NCBI GenBank assembly: GCA_964593455.1
Contig: CAZQHK010000021.1
Coordinates: forward strand, 19,640-83,639
Source of the DNA: CAZQHK01 sp964593455
GTDB lineage: Bacteria > Muiribacteriota > CAYSPT01
Direction: 5' to 3'
DNA: 64,000 nt
Part shown: in pieces, positions 9,641 through 19,746 of the stretch
How positions within the stretch are numbered: the stretch's first letter is position 1
Layout of the letters: every line of letters starts with the position of its first letter
Notes under the pieces: model-generated
What the model was told of the DNA's origin: nothing
The model's input: the letters and a program-made list of their open reading frames with translations, nothing else
Databases searched by the model: none
Translations under genes and position numbers: made by a program

Positions 9641-9820
9641 AACCTGAACAATTCACGAATCTTCGTCGCGAGGTGAAGGAAATGGCTACAGATACAAGGC
9701 GCGTGAAGGAAAAGGAGCGGAAGCGTAGCCAGAGGCTACGTTGAGCACCTTTTTCAAACGCAACAAAGTAGCTGTGGTTATTTACGAGCCGAAGTAGATT
9801 ATTCGTGAATTGTTCAGGTT
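9641..9820. repeat. Family B element with 20-bp terminal inverted repeats
   Basis: Positions 9641-9660 and 9801-9820 are perfect 20-base inverted repeats enclosing 140 bases. The interior reads CTTCGTCGCGAGGTGAAG and AGATACAAGGCGCG, blocks that recur at 12486-12560 and 28900-28960. The right end overlaps the stop codon of the minus-strand gene at 9819. Size and termini resemble a MITE-like element, but no target-site duplication is obvious. Confidence 0.7.
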
Positions 9821-12449
9821 AAAGAACCAACCGGAAACCGGTCTGGTAGTGGGAATAGCGGTCTTCGTCGTCGTTGCGGCCGTAATAGTAGGCGCCGTCG
9901 AAATACCAGAACAGCTTCTTGGTCACGTTGCAGTCGAGAAAGATATCCACGCCGTGGGTGTCCACCATGGAGAGGTCGACCGTGTCCAGGGAATAGCCGT
10001 AGTTAATCCAATAACGCAGGCGGTCGCCGATCTTGTCCCGGACGTTAACGAAAATCTTGTTGATAGTCATGTCCGGGTCCCGGGCGACCCGGGTCTCAAA
10101 CTGCAGTTGCGCGTTTCGGCCGGTGGGCAGCCGGTAGCGGGCCAGCAGTCGGTACTCCTGTCCGGGATCGTCAAAAGACGCCAGGGAGGAGGAGCGGTAC
10201 GAGGTGAGAAAGGAGAACGACCGGCTGGTATCCATGTCATAGGAGAGGGAGTACCAGTCAACTTCTTCCGAGTCCAGGACGGCCGTCCTGAGCCGGGGCT
10301 CGAACTCGAGCCGGCGGCCGGCAGCCACCGTGGTGAGCTGGTGTGAAAACTTTCTCTCTCCCACCGCCAGGCCGGTCAGCTGGTTCTGCTGGCTAAGGAA
10401 GTTATAACGGTTGAAACCGTAATTCCTGAACGAGTTCATATCTCCCCGCAGATACAGGTTCCAGTCGTACCACTGTTCGCGCTGAAGACCGACGGACAGA
10501 ACATCGCCCCTGACATGGTACTCGGTCCAGTCGTTTGGATAATAGAACTGCCACTCTTCACCCCGGAGATACCGCACCAGGACCTCGCGGTCGGGAGAGA
10601 GCCGGCGGGTCAGTTTGACGGAAGTTGTCTGCTTGTTGAGTTCCCGGTCGAAGCGGTTCCGGGCATCGTTGAAATCTTTTCTCCGGCTAGACCAATGCCT
10701 GACATCGAGATAGGGGAGGCCGGCCACGTCTACCCGCTTCATCGCTTCCAGGGCTTTTTCGTTCTCCGGCTGCAGCTCAAGCGCGCGGTCCAAATACCGT
10801 TTCGCTTCGGGCCACCGGTTGTCTTCCATGCGGGCTACCCCGAGCCCGATAAGGGCCAACACACTCTGCGGGTCTTCTTCCAACACCGTTTCGTAGAGCT
10901 GTCCGGTCTCGTGAACGTTTTTCCGCCATCCGGGCACCCGCCCCTGGGCCACAAATCCACTCACGTCATCGGTCTCCAGAAGAAGGTCTCTCTTACCGGT
11001 GGTCACCTCGGCGTCAATGCGGGTAAACCAGCTTCTCAGCTGGAAGATCATGGCTTTTACCTCGGGCCGGTCGGGAGCCAGGTCCCGGGCCCGGAACAGG
11101 TACTTCATGGCTTTGCGGTTACGGTTGCAGAAGTTGTGGTAGACAGCGTTATCGATGATAAGATCGACATTCTCCGGCTCCAATTCGAGAATCCGGTCGT
11201 TGATCGCGATCGCTTCCTCGTACTGAATGTTGGTCCGGTAGACCCGGCGGAGTATCTCCAGGGCGCCCCGATGGTTCTCTGATAGTGCCAGCAGGTCACG
11301 GGCGCCCGCGACCGCTTCCGAATACCGCTCCTGCTTAAACGAGACCCACAGTTTTCCTTCCACGACCGGAATAAAATCCGGCTTCAAAACAAGCGCCCGG
11401 TTGTAGAGATCCGTGGCCGCGCTAAACTCACCCATATCCCGCCTTACATGCGCCAGCCCGGTCATGGCCTCGTAGTCGAGATCGTTTTTGGCGATTAGCC
11501 GCTCGTAGATAGTAGCAGCCTCCTGGTAGTGCCCGCCCACGGCCAATACACCCGCCTGCCCCAGCAGCCGTGTGCGCTCGTCACGCAAGCGGACCACCGG
11601 GTTTAGAACCGCACCTTTTTTAATCCGTTCCTCTTTTTGTTTCTGCCGTACGAACATCAGCCCTTCCCTGATCTCGCTGAGATCGGGGGCAAGCTCCCGG
11701 GCCCTAAGATAATAGCGCTCACTTTCCTCGAATTGTTCTTTAAGACCCGCTATCCGGGCCAGCATGATCAGCATTTCGGTATTCTGCGGTTCACGGACCA
11801 GGAAAGCCCGGGCCGTAGCGGCCGCGTCATCGTAATTGCCATGCTCCAGATGAAGATAAGCAATCCGGCGCAGGGCTTCGATCCGGTCCGGTTTGAGAGA
11901 CAGGACTTTTTCATACAGGAACACGGCCCGGCGGTACTTGCCGGCCCGGGCGGCGGTCGTCGCCCGGCGCATGACGGTCTCCGGATCTTCCCGGGACGCT
12001 AAGGGCTTCGGCGCTACCGCCGGTTTACTTTCGCGGATGGTCTCGCTTTTAAGCGGTGCCGGCGCCCGGGCGGCCATCCATTCCTGGTAGCGTTTCCGGT
12101 AGATTTCGTCGTAAGACGAGTCTGCCTCTCTGAGGTTATTTAACAGGAGGAGTCCTTGCGCTTCACGGCCCGTCTCAAAGAGGATCTCAACTTTTTCAAG
12201 GATGATGTCCGGGTTATCGGGTTCGTTCTTTAAGAGCAGGTCGTACTCCGTGAGCGCCGCTTCCAGTTTTCCCTGACCGGCCAGAACATTGGCCAGCTTG
12301 AGACGAGCCGAGCTGTCCCCGTCATTGGTAGCCAGGTACGTTTTCAGCATGTTCTCCATGTACGCCAGCTGCTCGTCGTCCATCTCCTGCCCGGTGACGG
12401 AGAATCCGGTCCCGGCGGCAAAAAGTACCAGTACCAGTACCACCGCCAA
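9819..12449 (-). CDS. TPR repeat protein with C-terminal outer-membrane barrel (paralogue 2)
   Basis: 876 residues from a TTG at 12449, the only usual start codon I find in this frame. The frame stays open upstream into the N gap (RVKISSALAVVLVLVLFAAG), and the basic residues before the hydrophobic stretch suggest translation really begins a few codons earlier, at a non-standard codon, or was lost by rearrangement. After the signal peptide come TPRs (~residues 35-590) and a C-terminal beta barrel ending in YQTGFRLVL. Its layout and many motifs match the neighbour at 6492. The upstream edge abuts a family B repeat copy, and the stop overlaps the end of another. Probably exported to the outer membrane; substrate unknown. 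Confidence 0.75.
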   Translation of the reverse strand: MAVVLVLVLFAAGTGFSVTGQEMDDEQLAYMENMLKTYLATNDGDSSARLKLANVLAGQGKLEAALTEYDLLLKNEPDNPDIILEKVEILFETGREAQGLLLLNNLREADSSYDEIYRKRYQEWMAARAPAPLKSETIRESKPAVAPKPLASREDPETVMRRATTAARAGKYRRAVFLYEKVLSLKPDRIEALRRIAYLHLEHGNYDDAAATARAFLVREPQNTEMLIMLARIAGLKEQFEESERYYLRARELAPDLSEIREGLMFVRQKQKEERIKKGAVLNPVVRLRDERTRLLGQAGVLAVGGHYQEAATIYERLIAKNDLDYEAMTGLAHVRRDMGEFSAATDLYNRALVLKPDFIPVVEGKLWVSFKQERYSEAVAGARDLLALSENHRGALEILRRVYRTNIQYEEAIAINDRILELEPENVDLIIDNAVYHNFCNRNRKAMKYLFRARDLAPDRPEVKAMIFQLRSWFTRIDAEVTTGKRDLLLETDDVSGFVAQGRVPGWRKNVHETGQLYETVLEEDPQSVLALIGLGVARMEDNRWPEAKRYLDRALELQPENEKALEAMKRVDVAGLPYLDVRHWSSRRKDFNDARNRFDRELNKQTTSVKLTRRLSPDREVLVRYLRGEEWQFYYPNDWTEYHVRGDVLSVGLQREQWYDWNLYLRGDMNSFRNYGFNRYNFLSQQNQLTGLAVGERKFSHQLTTVAAGRRLEFEPRLRTAVLDSEEVDWYSLSYDMDTSRSFSFLTSYRSSSLASFDDPGQEYRLLARYRLPTGRNAQLQFETRVARDPDMTINKIFVNVRDKIGDRLRYWINYGYSLDTVDLSMVDTHGVDIFLDCNVTKKLFWYFDGAYYYGRNDDEDRYSHYQTGFRLVL

Positions 12450-12485
12450 AGCGGAAGATATTTTTACCCGGAAAATGCAGTTGGC

Positions 12486-12560
12486 TTCGTCACGAGGCGA
12501 AGAAAACAGCCTCAGATACGAGGCACGCGACCAAAGCCACCCGGAGGCGTAATGCTCATT
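12486..12560 (+). repeat. Family B repeat, copy 2, cut by the assembly gap
   Basis: CTTCGTCACGAGGCGAAG and CAGATACGAGGCACGCG align with the interior of the 9641-9820 element. The copy runs into the N gap, so its right terminus is unseen. It overlaps the expected 5' region of the gene at 9819. Confidence 0.65.
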
Positions 12561-12660
12561 NNNNNNNNNNNNNNNNNNNNNNNNNNNNNNNNNNNNNNNN
12601 NNNNNNNNNNNNNNNNNNNNNNNNNNNNNNNNNNNNNNNNNNNNNNNNNNNNNNNNNNNN
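12561..12660. other. Assembly gap of 100 N
   Basis: Exactly 100 N, the usual placeholder for a scaffold join of unknown true length. Repeat B directly borders it, which may be why assembly broke here. Confidence 0.99.
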
Positions 12661-12668
12661 GTACATCA

Positions 12669-15600
12669 TCATGGACGCGCTCCCATTACCAGATCGAGTC
12701 CCCTGACCACCGGCGCGAGCATCAACCTGGCAACACGGCCGAGCTTGGCATCGGTGGCGATGATCCCGGCGGCGGCAGGCGAATACCGGTAGTAAAGATG
12801 AACCAGGTCACGGCCCGGGGAGACCGGCAGCAAATACCGGTCCCTGACGTTCTTGAGAACCACCACCTCGCCAGCCAGCGGGCTGCCGTAAGCCGCGGTG
12901 GCGATGAAACAGCCGCCGCCGCCTTCTCCGCCGGGATCGGGGTCCGGGCCGCCGCCGGGCTGAACCACGGTTATGGTCACCAGCTGGGCCAGGCTCCGGT
13001 CGCGGCCGTCGTCCACATAGAACTCGAAAACATAGACTCCTACCGACGGCGGGTTGAACGCCGGTACCGGCCCATAAGAGTCGTCCAACACCACCAGCGG
13101 CCCCTCGGTCTGAATCCACTGGTAGATCAGCCCGTCTTCCGGATCGGGATCGTAACTCAGCTCACCGTTCAAGGATACCGGACTCCCGATCTCGGTGACA
13201 ATCTCGTCTTTCAGAATCAAGGCGGTCGGCACCCGGTTGGTCTCGTCATGAACGATCACGTTCACCCGGTCGGCCAGGCTGTAGAAGGTGCCGTCGAAGG
13301 TGCGAAGCTCAAACGTGTACAACCCGGTCAGGGCCGGTGAGAACACCGTTTCAGCCGCCTCCGGGTCGGACAACGGTACGTTCGGTCCCCGCGTCCTGGT
13401 CCAGACATACCGGAGCGTATCCCCGTCGGCGTCGCCGCTGCCCTTCCCGTCCAGGGTAGCGGTCTGGTCCAGGTCTATAGTGATTTCGCGTTCAGTGATG
13501 GCGGCCCAGGGCGGCGATCGGGGCGTGGTGATTATCACTTCCACTTCGTCGGGCCGGCCCGCAAGACCGTTATGCGTGACGTCCATTCTGAACCGATACA
13601 CGCCCTCGGACACCGGGTAGAACGACATGGTCAGTCCCCCCTCGGTGAGCGTCGTGGACGCGGAACTCCCCCTGAGCTGGGTCCACTGGACCGTCACGGC
13701 CGAGGTATCTTCCACCCCGAGCACGGCTCCGTCCAGGATCATGCTCTCCAGGACCCGGCCCACGCCGGTGGTGGAGATAGCAGCTACCGGGAACTCCTGG
13801 GCGGGATCGAGCACGAACACATCCACCGTGTCTTGGACGGAATCGACGACAGAATCGTTGACGGTAAGCCCAAACCGGTACACACCCGGTTCCTCCGGCC
13901 GGAACAGGGGAGAATTGGCGGTAGAATCACTCAACACCGCCACCGGACCGGAAATCTGTTCCCAGCTGGAGGTCAACTGATCGCCGTCCGAATCCCGGCT
14001 CTCGTGTCCGTCGAGCCTGATCAGGCTGCCCACCCCCTGGACGATATCGATTCCAGCGTCGGCGGTGGGCACGATATTACCACCCGGCTCGTTTAACGTT
14101 ATCTCCACGGTGTCGGTACTTTTATCGCCGCCGTAATCGGTTACCTCCACCTGGAACCGGTACACGCCCGGTACCAGTACCGAGGTGTCAAACGCCGCTT
14201 CGGCCGAGTGCGGAAACTTGATGCTGACCGTGCCCGGTCCCGCCAGTTTGGTCCAGCTGTAAAAGTTGATGTCGGAATGATCCTGGTAATCGTTGACATC
14301 GGTGCTGCCGGTGGCGTAGAGCCTGGTCTCGTAATCGGTATCTGCGTCTATATAGACCGAACGGTCGAAACCCGCGTGGGCGGTGGGGGGCGAGTTACGT
14401 ATAGTCACCGTGGCGGTGTGGGTGCCGATAAACCAAAACGGGTCCTCCACCGTCAGCTTGAACTCGTACGTCCCGGCGGCCCGGCCATTGAAGAACGGCT
14501 GCTCGACCGTGGTCCCTGAAAGCTCTACCGTCACCGGGCCGGAGAGCTGTTCCCACAGGTAGGTGATGGGATGCCCGTCGGGATCGTAGCTGGCGGTGCC
14601 GTCGATAAACACCACCGTAGCGTCCACTTCGTCTTCCAGCAAGGCATCGGCCACGGGAGCGTGGTTGTCGGGAGTAACGAAATCTTCCGCCCGGTTACCC
14701 GAGGGGTCCTGGATGTACCCGGCCGAACCGTCCTCGTAGTAAGCGTACATGGGAGTACCGGAAGTGCCGGTAGAATTGCTCAGGGTGAATATCACCGTGT
14801 TGTTCACGATGGCGATATCCCCGTCGGTAAGCCCGGCGAGCAGGTTCACCGGCCCGGAAGCGTCGTAGAGCACCCAGTCGTTCACGTCTTCCTGGCCGGG
14901 TTTGAGCGGTTCGGAGAAGGTGAAGACGACCTGGTTCAGGTACCCGTTCTGGTCGGTGTCCTGCGACTCCATGGAGACGAACACCGGGGCTTCGGTGTCG
15001 ATAAAGGTGGCGTGGATGGTGTGAGGTTCCATGACATTGACAAACGTGTAACTGGTGACGGCGCCTACTGAAACATCGTCCACCAGCACGTCGTCTACCC
15101 GGTAATAGGTGTCGGGGATGACGGCGAACGCCTGGTCGTTCCCGCCGGTCACAAACACCACCCCGGACGGGGTGATGCTGCCGTTATCGCCGGCGGTGGC
15201 GGTGATCGAGTACTCGTCGTCCAAAATGGTGTACGTGAAAACGGTGCTGGCGCCCACCGTGGTGTTGACCAGGTTCGAAAGAGAGATCAAAACCGTCTCG
15301 TCGGACTCGTCCTCAAAATCGTCCACCACCAGCATGATAAAGGATTTTTCCGTTTCGCCCGGCGTGAAGACCAGGGTCCCTTCGTTAAGAGAAAAATCAA
15401 CGCCGCCGGCCGTGGCGCTCCCCCCGGTAACCGTGTAATCAACGGTGGCGGTAAGCGCCGAGGGATCGGAAAGCGACACGTTCATGGTCACCCCGGGCAC
15501 CGTTTCCAGGGCGCTGCCGGTGGCCTGGTCGAACGATACCGTGGGCGGCGGATCGTCGTCAAAAATTTTGTACTCGTGGGTGGGCGTGATCCCCAGAGAA

Positions 15601-18600
15601 GCGTACTGGTTCGGGTTTATAAGCGAGATTTCCACCGTCTCGTCAAGCTCGTCGAGCGCGTCGTCGTCGATGGTGATCGTGATCACCTGGTTGGTGGTCC
15701 CGGGACTGAAGGTCAGCGTCCCATCCGGCAGGGTGTAGTCGACACCGCCCGAGATGGCGGTACCGCCGGTGGCGCTGTAGTCCACGGTAATGATGAACGC
15801 CGACTGGCCGGAGATGGAGACCGAGAAGGCGTCGGTGCCGGTGTCCTCGTTGCCGGACGAGGCGATCTGGTCGAAATATATTGCGGGTTCGGGCTCATCA
15901 TCGTTGATGGTGTGGGTGTGGTTGACCACGCCCCCCAGGGTGGCGTTAACCTGGTCCAAAAGCTCGATATCGATGGTCTCGTCGGGCTCGTCGATGAGGT
16001 CGTCCACCACGGTGATACTGATCTCCTCTTCATCATCGAGGGGAGCGAAGGTCAGGGTACCGTCGACCAGGATGTAGTCTTCACCGCTCCCGCCGGCGGT
16101 GCCGCCCACCACCCGGTAGTCGATTGTTATCTGGAACATGGAAGGACCGGAAAGAGATACCAGGATGGTCTTGGCGTCTGTCAGCTCCGAATCGTCCGAA
16201 ACCGCCTCGTCGAAGGCCACCTCCGGTGGCAAGTCGTTGTCCTGGATAGTATAGGTGTGGCTCGAAGGCGCCGTCAGGACAGCCTCGTCCGGGTTAATGA
16301 GCGCGATCTCGATGGTTTCCGAATCAGGTTCGTCGAAAACGTCGTTGATCACGGTGACGGTGATGTTGGCGGTGTCGCTGCCGGGCGCGTAGGTGAGTGT
16401 ACCGGAAGCCAGGATGTAGTCGGTGCCGCCGGCGGTGGCGGTGCCGCCTGTTACCCCGTACGCCACCGTGGCAGTGATGGCGGAGACCTGCGAGAGCGTG
16501 ACCGGGATAGTGACCGTGGTCACCGATTCATCGTTGGCGGAGGTGGCCTCGTCAAACGCCACGAAGGGCGGCACGTCGTCGTTCTCGATCGTGCGGGTGT
16601 GGACGACGGGTCCGTTTATCGGGTCCAGAGCCTGGGCGTTGACCGGACTGGTGAGGTTGATGATTACCGTCTCGTCTGGTTCGTACAAGGTCTCGTTGAT
16701 CACCGAGAAATCGATGTTCTTGGTCAGGTCGGTCAGGGCGGTGAAGGTCAGGGTGCCGCCGGCCAGGGTGTGGTCCACCCCGCCGGCGGTGGCACTGCTC
16801 GAACCACTGATAGCGTAATCCACCGTCACCTCCAGCCCGGAGATGATCGAGAGCGAGACCGGGATACTGACGGCGGTTGTCGTCTCGCTGGCGGTGGAGG
16901 TGGCGGTCCCGAAAGCGATGGTGGGGGGAGCGTCGTTATCGTTGATGGTCAGCGTGTAGGTGTCTCCCAGCAGGGTGCCGTTGACCGGCATTGTAAGCCT
17001 GATAATGACGGTCTCCGCGAGTTCGTCGTAGAGATCGTCCGTAATGTCCACCTGGACGTTTCCCGAGGTGCTTAAAACGGGAATGGTCAGAGTGCCGGTA
17101 CCCAAAAGATCGAAATCCGTGCCCTCGTCGGCGGTGCCGCCGAAAACGGCGTAATCGACTGATACCGGGTCGTTGAAGGGGAACGAGAGCACCACCTCGG
17201 CATTGATGGTCCCGCCGTCCTCGTCCTGGTCCTCGGACGAGATCCCGAATCCGACCCGCGGCGGGGAGCCGTGGTAGATGAAAGCGCCGCCTTCCTGGGA
17301 CACGAGGTCAACGTACAAATTCGCACCGACGATAACGTCGTCGAGCTGGTCGTTGTTGACGTCGCCCGCCCCGTCCACGCTGATGCCGAACTGGACGTCG
17401 GGCTCGTTTATCTGCAGGGAGTAGCTGGCGCCGGCTGGGTTGAGCCCACGAAGCCCCGTGCTGCTGCCCATGAAGATGAAAGCCACCCCTTCGTCGTCAG
17501 GATCCATGTCGTAGGTGCTCGCACCGATGACGACGTCGGCGAATCCGTCGTTGTTCACGTCGCCCGTGTTGGCCACGCTGCCGCCGAACCCCGACCCGGC
17601 CTGGTTTGACTGGACTATCTGCCAGGGCGTGGAGGCGGCCCGGCCCTGTATCCCGTTACTGCCGCCCAGGAACACGTAAGCGGCCCCCTCGGATGTTTGC
17701 CCGCTGGTGTAGGAGGGAACACCGATGATGATGTCGTCGTAGTCCCCGTCGTTGAGATCGATGTCGCCCGCCCCGGAGACGCTGGCCCCCAGTTGGGCGC
17801 CCGCCTGGTTTGACTGCAGCACGGCGTGGGCATTAGACGGGTTGCTGCCGACGAGACCGCCCGCGCTCCCTAAAAACACCATGGCCACGCCTTCGTTTGA
17901 CTGGCCCTGATCGTAATTGGAAGCTCCCACGATAACGTCGTCGAAGCCGTCGTCATCTACGTCGCCCGCATCGGAGACGCTCGTGCCCATCAGTGAACTG
18001 GCCTGGTTCGGTTCCAGGACGACGTCGGCCCCAGCCGCACTCAGCGTGCCGGTGAACCCCGGTCCGCCATAAAACACGAAAGCCGCGCCGGAGTTATCGA
18101 ACGCCGTGTCGTACTGCGGGGCACCCACGATGACATCGTCATACAAGTCACCGTTCACGTTACCCGCCCCGGAAACGCTCGTGCCTAAAAACGAGAACGA
18201 TTTGTCGGCCTGGATCACCGCGTCGGCGTTGGCGGGACCGGTGCCCGTAATACCGTCCGCGCTGCCGTAAAAGATAAAAGCCGCGCCCTCGGACGTTTCA
18301 CCGTCCTTGTAGCCGCTGGCGCCGACGATGATGTCGTCGTACCCGTCGTTGTTTACGTCGCCCGCCCCGGCCACGCTGGTCCCCATGTTGGCGTTGATCA
18401 GGTTACCCTCGATGGTGGCGTCGGCAGTACCGGGTCCACTGCCGAGGACTCCCCCCGCCGAACCGTGATAGACGAACACCGCGCCTTCGTTGGCGAATCC
18501 ATTGTCGTAGTACCGGGCTCCCACCAGCACGTCGTCAAAGTTGTCGTTGTTCACGTCGCCGGCGCCGGCCACGCTATAGCCGAGCTGGGCGTTGTCCTGG

Positions 18601-19316
18601 GAAGAGGTAATTATCGTGTCGGGGCTGTTGGTAATGAGCGGATCGATCGTCAGGGGGTAGAGAGCGTCCGTGTCGTCAACGGCGATGACGGCCCGGTTTT
18701 CGTCCAGGGATTCGAACCAGGAATCGATCGTTTTCCCGGCGGCGTCGGTGACCGTGAGCCGGTCGAACCGGATCTTTTGGCCGGCGGCGGTTTTGATGAA
18801 GATCTTTTGCCGGGTGACACTCACCCCGGCGGCGGTGATGGCCAGCACCAGTTTCAGGTCGCCCGTGCCGGCCAGCCTGTTGGGGATGGTGAATCCCTGC
18901 TCGAGCCCCGCGGGGCCGTTAAGATACCACTCGGTAAACTGAGACCGCCGGTACTCCACCCGGGGACCGTAATAAACGATCTCGGCTTTATCAACCGGTT
19001 CAACAGTCCCGCCACGCCCGAACCCGGTAACGGAGAAGGTGACCAGGTCCAGTTCAGCGGGGTCAACCCGCCGGACGATCCGGACCCCGTCCGGTTCGAA
19101 GTAGAACCGCATGTTATGCCGCCGGTTGGGCGCCTGCAGCCCTTTCTCGGTCCGGCTTACCCGGTACTCGCGGCCGGTCAGGCTATGGCCCAGAGCAGCC
19201 AGGTCCAGGGCGGATTCCGGTTCCGCCTGGGTACCATCGGAACCAGCAACGATAAGCAGCATCGTCACCAGCGCCGCCAGCCATATTTTGGTACCTGTTT
19301 TGCTCAATCCGGACAC
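12669..19316 (-). CDS. Giant secreted FG-GAP/Calx-beta/PKD protein with CFI-box C-terminus
   Basis: 2215 residues. Start chosen at the GTG at 19316, preceded by AAAGGAG with ~8-base spacing; a GTG at 19349 is less likely. Domains in order: signal peptide (IWLAALVTMLLIVAG); a region of ~190 residues; about seven FG-GAP/integrin-alpha-like repeats with calcium-loop motifs such as GDVNNDNFDD (~225-690); six Calx-beta domains starting PPxVAFDEA or similar (~690-1370); a short repeat domain; then about six PKD/REJ-like domains with NRAPVADA-like and YxWEQxSGP motifs (~1530-2130). A Gly-rich linker and CFIATAAYGS with a basic tail match the CFI-box-CTERM module seen on exported proteins. Likely a calcium-binding surface or released adhesin. 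The stop lies only 8 bases from the assembly gap. Confidence 0.85.
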   Translation of the reverse strand: MSGLSKTGTKIWLAALVTMLLIVAGSDGTQAEPESALDLAALGHSLTGREYRVSRTEKGLQAPNRRHNMRFYFEPDGVRIVRRVDPAELDLVTFSVTGFGRGGTVEPVDKAEIVYYGPRVEYRRSQFTEWYLNGPAGLEQGFTIPNRLAGTGDLKLVLAITAAGVSVTRQKIFIKTAAGQKIRFDRLTVTDAAGKTIDSWFESLDENRAVIAVDDTDALYPLTIDPLITNSPDTIITSSQDNAQLGYSVAGAGDVNNDNFDDVLVGARYYDNGFANEGAVFVYHGSAGGVLGSGPGTADATIEGNLINANMGTSVAGAGDVNNDGYDDIIVGASGYKDGETSEGAAFIFYGSADGITGTGPANADAVIQADKSFSFLGTSVSGAGNVNGDLYDDVIVGAPQYDTAFDNSGAAFVFYGGPGFTGTLSAAGADVVLEPNQASSLMGTSVSDAGDVDDDGFDDVIVGASNYDQGQSNEGVAMVFLGSAGGLVGSNPSNAHAVLQSNQAGAQLGASVSGAGDIDLNDGDYDDIIIGVPSYTSGQTSEGAAYVFLGGSNGIQGRAASTPWQIVQSNQAGSGFGGSVANTGDVNNDGFADVVIGASTYDMDPDDEGVAFIFMGSSTGLRGLNPAGASYSLQINEPDVQFGISVDGAGDVNNDQLDDVIVGANLYVDLVSQEGGAFIYHGSPPRVGFGISSEDQDEDGGTINAEVVLSFPFNDPVSVDYAVFGGTADEGTDFDLLGTGTLTIPVLSTSGNVQVDITDDLYDELAETVIIRLTMPVNGTLLGDTYTLTINDNDAPPTIAFGTATSTASETTTAVSIPVSLSIISGLEVTVDYAISGSSSATAGGVDHTLAGGTLTFTALTDLTKNIDFSVINETLYEPDETVIINLTSPVNAQALDPINGPVVHTRTIENDDVPPFVAFDEATSANDESVTTVTIPVTLSQVSAITATVAYGVTGGTATAGGTDYILASGTLTYAPGSDTANITVTVINDVFDEPDSETIEIALINPDEAVLTAPSSHTYTIQDNDLPPEVAFDEAVSDDSELTDAKTILVSLSGPSMFQITIDYRVVGGTAGGSGEDYILVDGTLTFAPLDDEEEISITVVDDLIDEPDETIDIELLDQVNATLGGVVNHTHTINDDEPEPAIYFDQIASSGNEDTGTDAFSVSISGQSAFIITVDYSATGGTAISGGVDYTLPDGTLTFSPGTTNQVITITIDDDALDELDETVEISLINPNQYASLGITPTHEYKIFDDDPPPTVSFDQATGSALETVPGVTMNVSLSDPSALTATVDYTVTGGSATAGGVDFSLNEGTLVFTPGETEKSFIMLVVDDFEDESDETVLISLSNLVNTTVGASTVFTYTILDDEYSITATAGDNGSITPSGVVFVTGGNDQAFAVIPDTYYRVDDVLVDDVSVGAVTSYTFVNVMEPHTIHATFIDTEAPVFVSMESQDTDQNGYLNQVVFTFSEPLKPGQEDVNDWVLYDASGPVNLLAGLTDGDIAIVNNTVIFTLSNSTGTSGTPMYAYYEDGSAGYIQDPSGNRAEDFVTPDNHAPVADALLEDEVDATVVFIDGTASYDPDGHPITYLWEQLSGPVTVELSGTTVEQPFFNGRAAGTYEFKLTVEDPFWFIGTHTATVTIRNSPPTAHAGFDRSVYIDADTDYETRLYATGSTDVNDYQDHSDINFYSWTKLAGPGTVSIKFPHSAEAAFDTSVLVPGVYRFQVEVTDYGGDKSTDTVEITLNEPGGNIVPTADAGIDIVQGVGSLIRLDGHESRDSDGDQLTSSWEQISGPVAVLSDSTANSPLFRPEEPGVYRFGLTVNDSVVDSVQDTVDVFVLDPAQEFPVAAISTTGVGRVLESMILDGAVLGVEDTSAVTVQWTQLRGSSASTTLTEGGLTMSFYPVSEGVYRFRMDVTHNGLAGRPDEVEVIITTPRSPPWAAITEREITIDLDQTATLDGKGSGDADGDTLRYVWTRTRGPNVPLSDPEAAETVFSPALTGLYTFELRTFDGTFYSLADRVNVIVHDETNRVPTALILKDEIVTEIGSPVSLNGELSYDPDPEDGLIYQWIQTEGPLVVLDDSYGPVPAFNPPSVGVYVFEFYVDDGRDRSLAQLVTITVVQPGGGPDPDPGGEGGGGCFIATAAYGSPLAGEVVVLKNVRDRYLLPVSPGRDLVHLYYRYSPAAAGIIATDAKLGRVARLMLAPVVRGLDLVMGARP

Positions 19317-19373
19317 ACCCGCAGCTCCTTTGACTCTACTATCGAACACTATCCCGATTTTAATATAGGACTA

Positions 19374-19382
19374 AATATATCA
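19374..19382 (-). promoter_or_regulatory. Extended -10 for the giant secreted protein
   Basis: On the minus strand this reads TGATATATT, a TGn plus a five-of-six -10. The start would be near 19367, giving a leader of about 50 bases before the GTG at 19316. No clear -35. Confidence 0.4.
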
Positions 19383-19461
19383 CGGACCTGAGAATACAAA
19401 CACAGATACCATGTGCTTTTTCACACACCTTAAGGCAACCTCACGTAGCAATCTCCTAATT

Positions 19462-19590
19462 CTCCAACCTCACTTTCTACACTCCTTGCTTGAGGGCGGG
19501 ACCACCCGGCTCACGCTACTTCTCTATGTTTGCACTCAGGTTTGGCGTAATGAACCAGCCTCCGCCCGGGTAAAAATATCAATCTCAAAC
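19462..19590 (+). repeat. Dispersed intergenic repeat family A, copy 2
   Basis: CTCCAACCTCACTTTCTAC, then TTGCTTGAGGGCGGGACCAC, a variable centre, then GCCTCCGCCCGGGTAAAAAT. Same order and spacing as copies at 9396 and 28987. GGGCGG near the start can pair with CCGCCC near the end. Confidence 0.75.
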
Positions 19591-19746
19591 ATGGTTTAAC
19601 AATGCCGTACTTTCTACATAATTCCCGTCCCATCGGCAACACCAATAATTTTGAAAACGAGTAACGCGGGAAGTGAGCTGGATTAGCCGGATGACTCATT
19701 AATCGCTGAAGTTGCAGTTTTGTTTATCAAACAGGCTCGATGATAG

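Noticed and set aside
15576..17075. Long plus-strand open frame of ~500 codons
   Set aside because: Antisense to the Calx-beta region of the giant secreted gene; Val/Gly/Asp-rich shadow typical of high-GC repeats.
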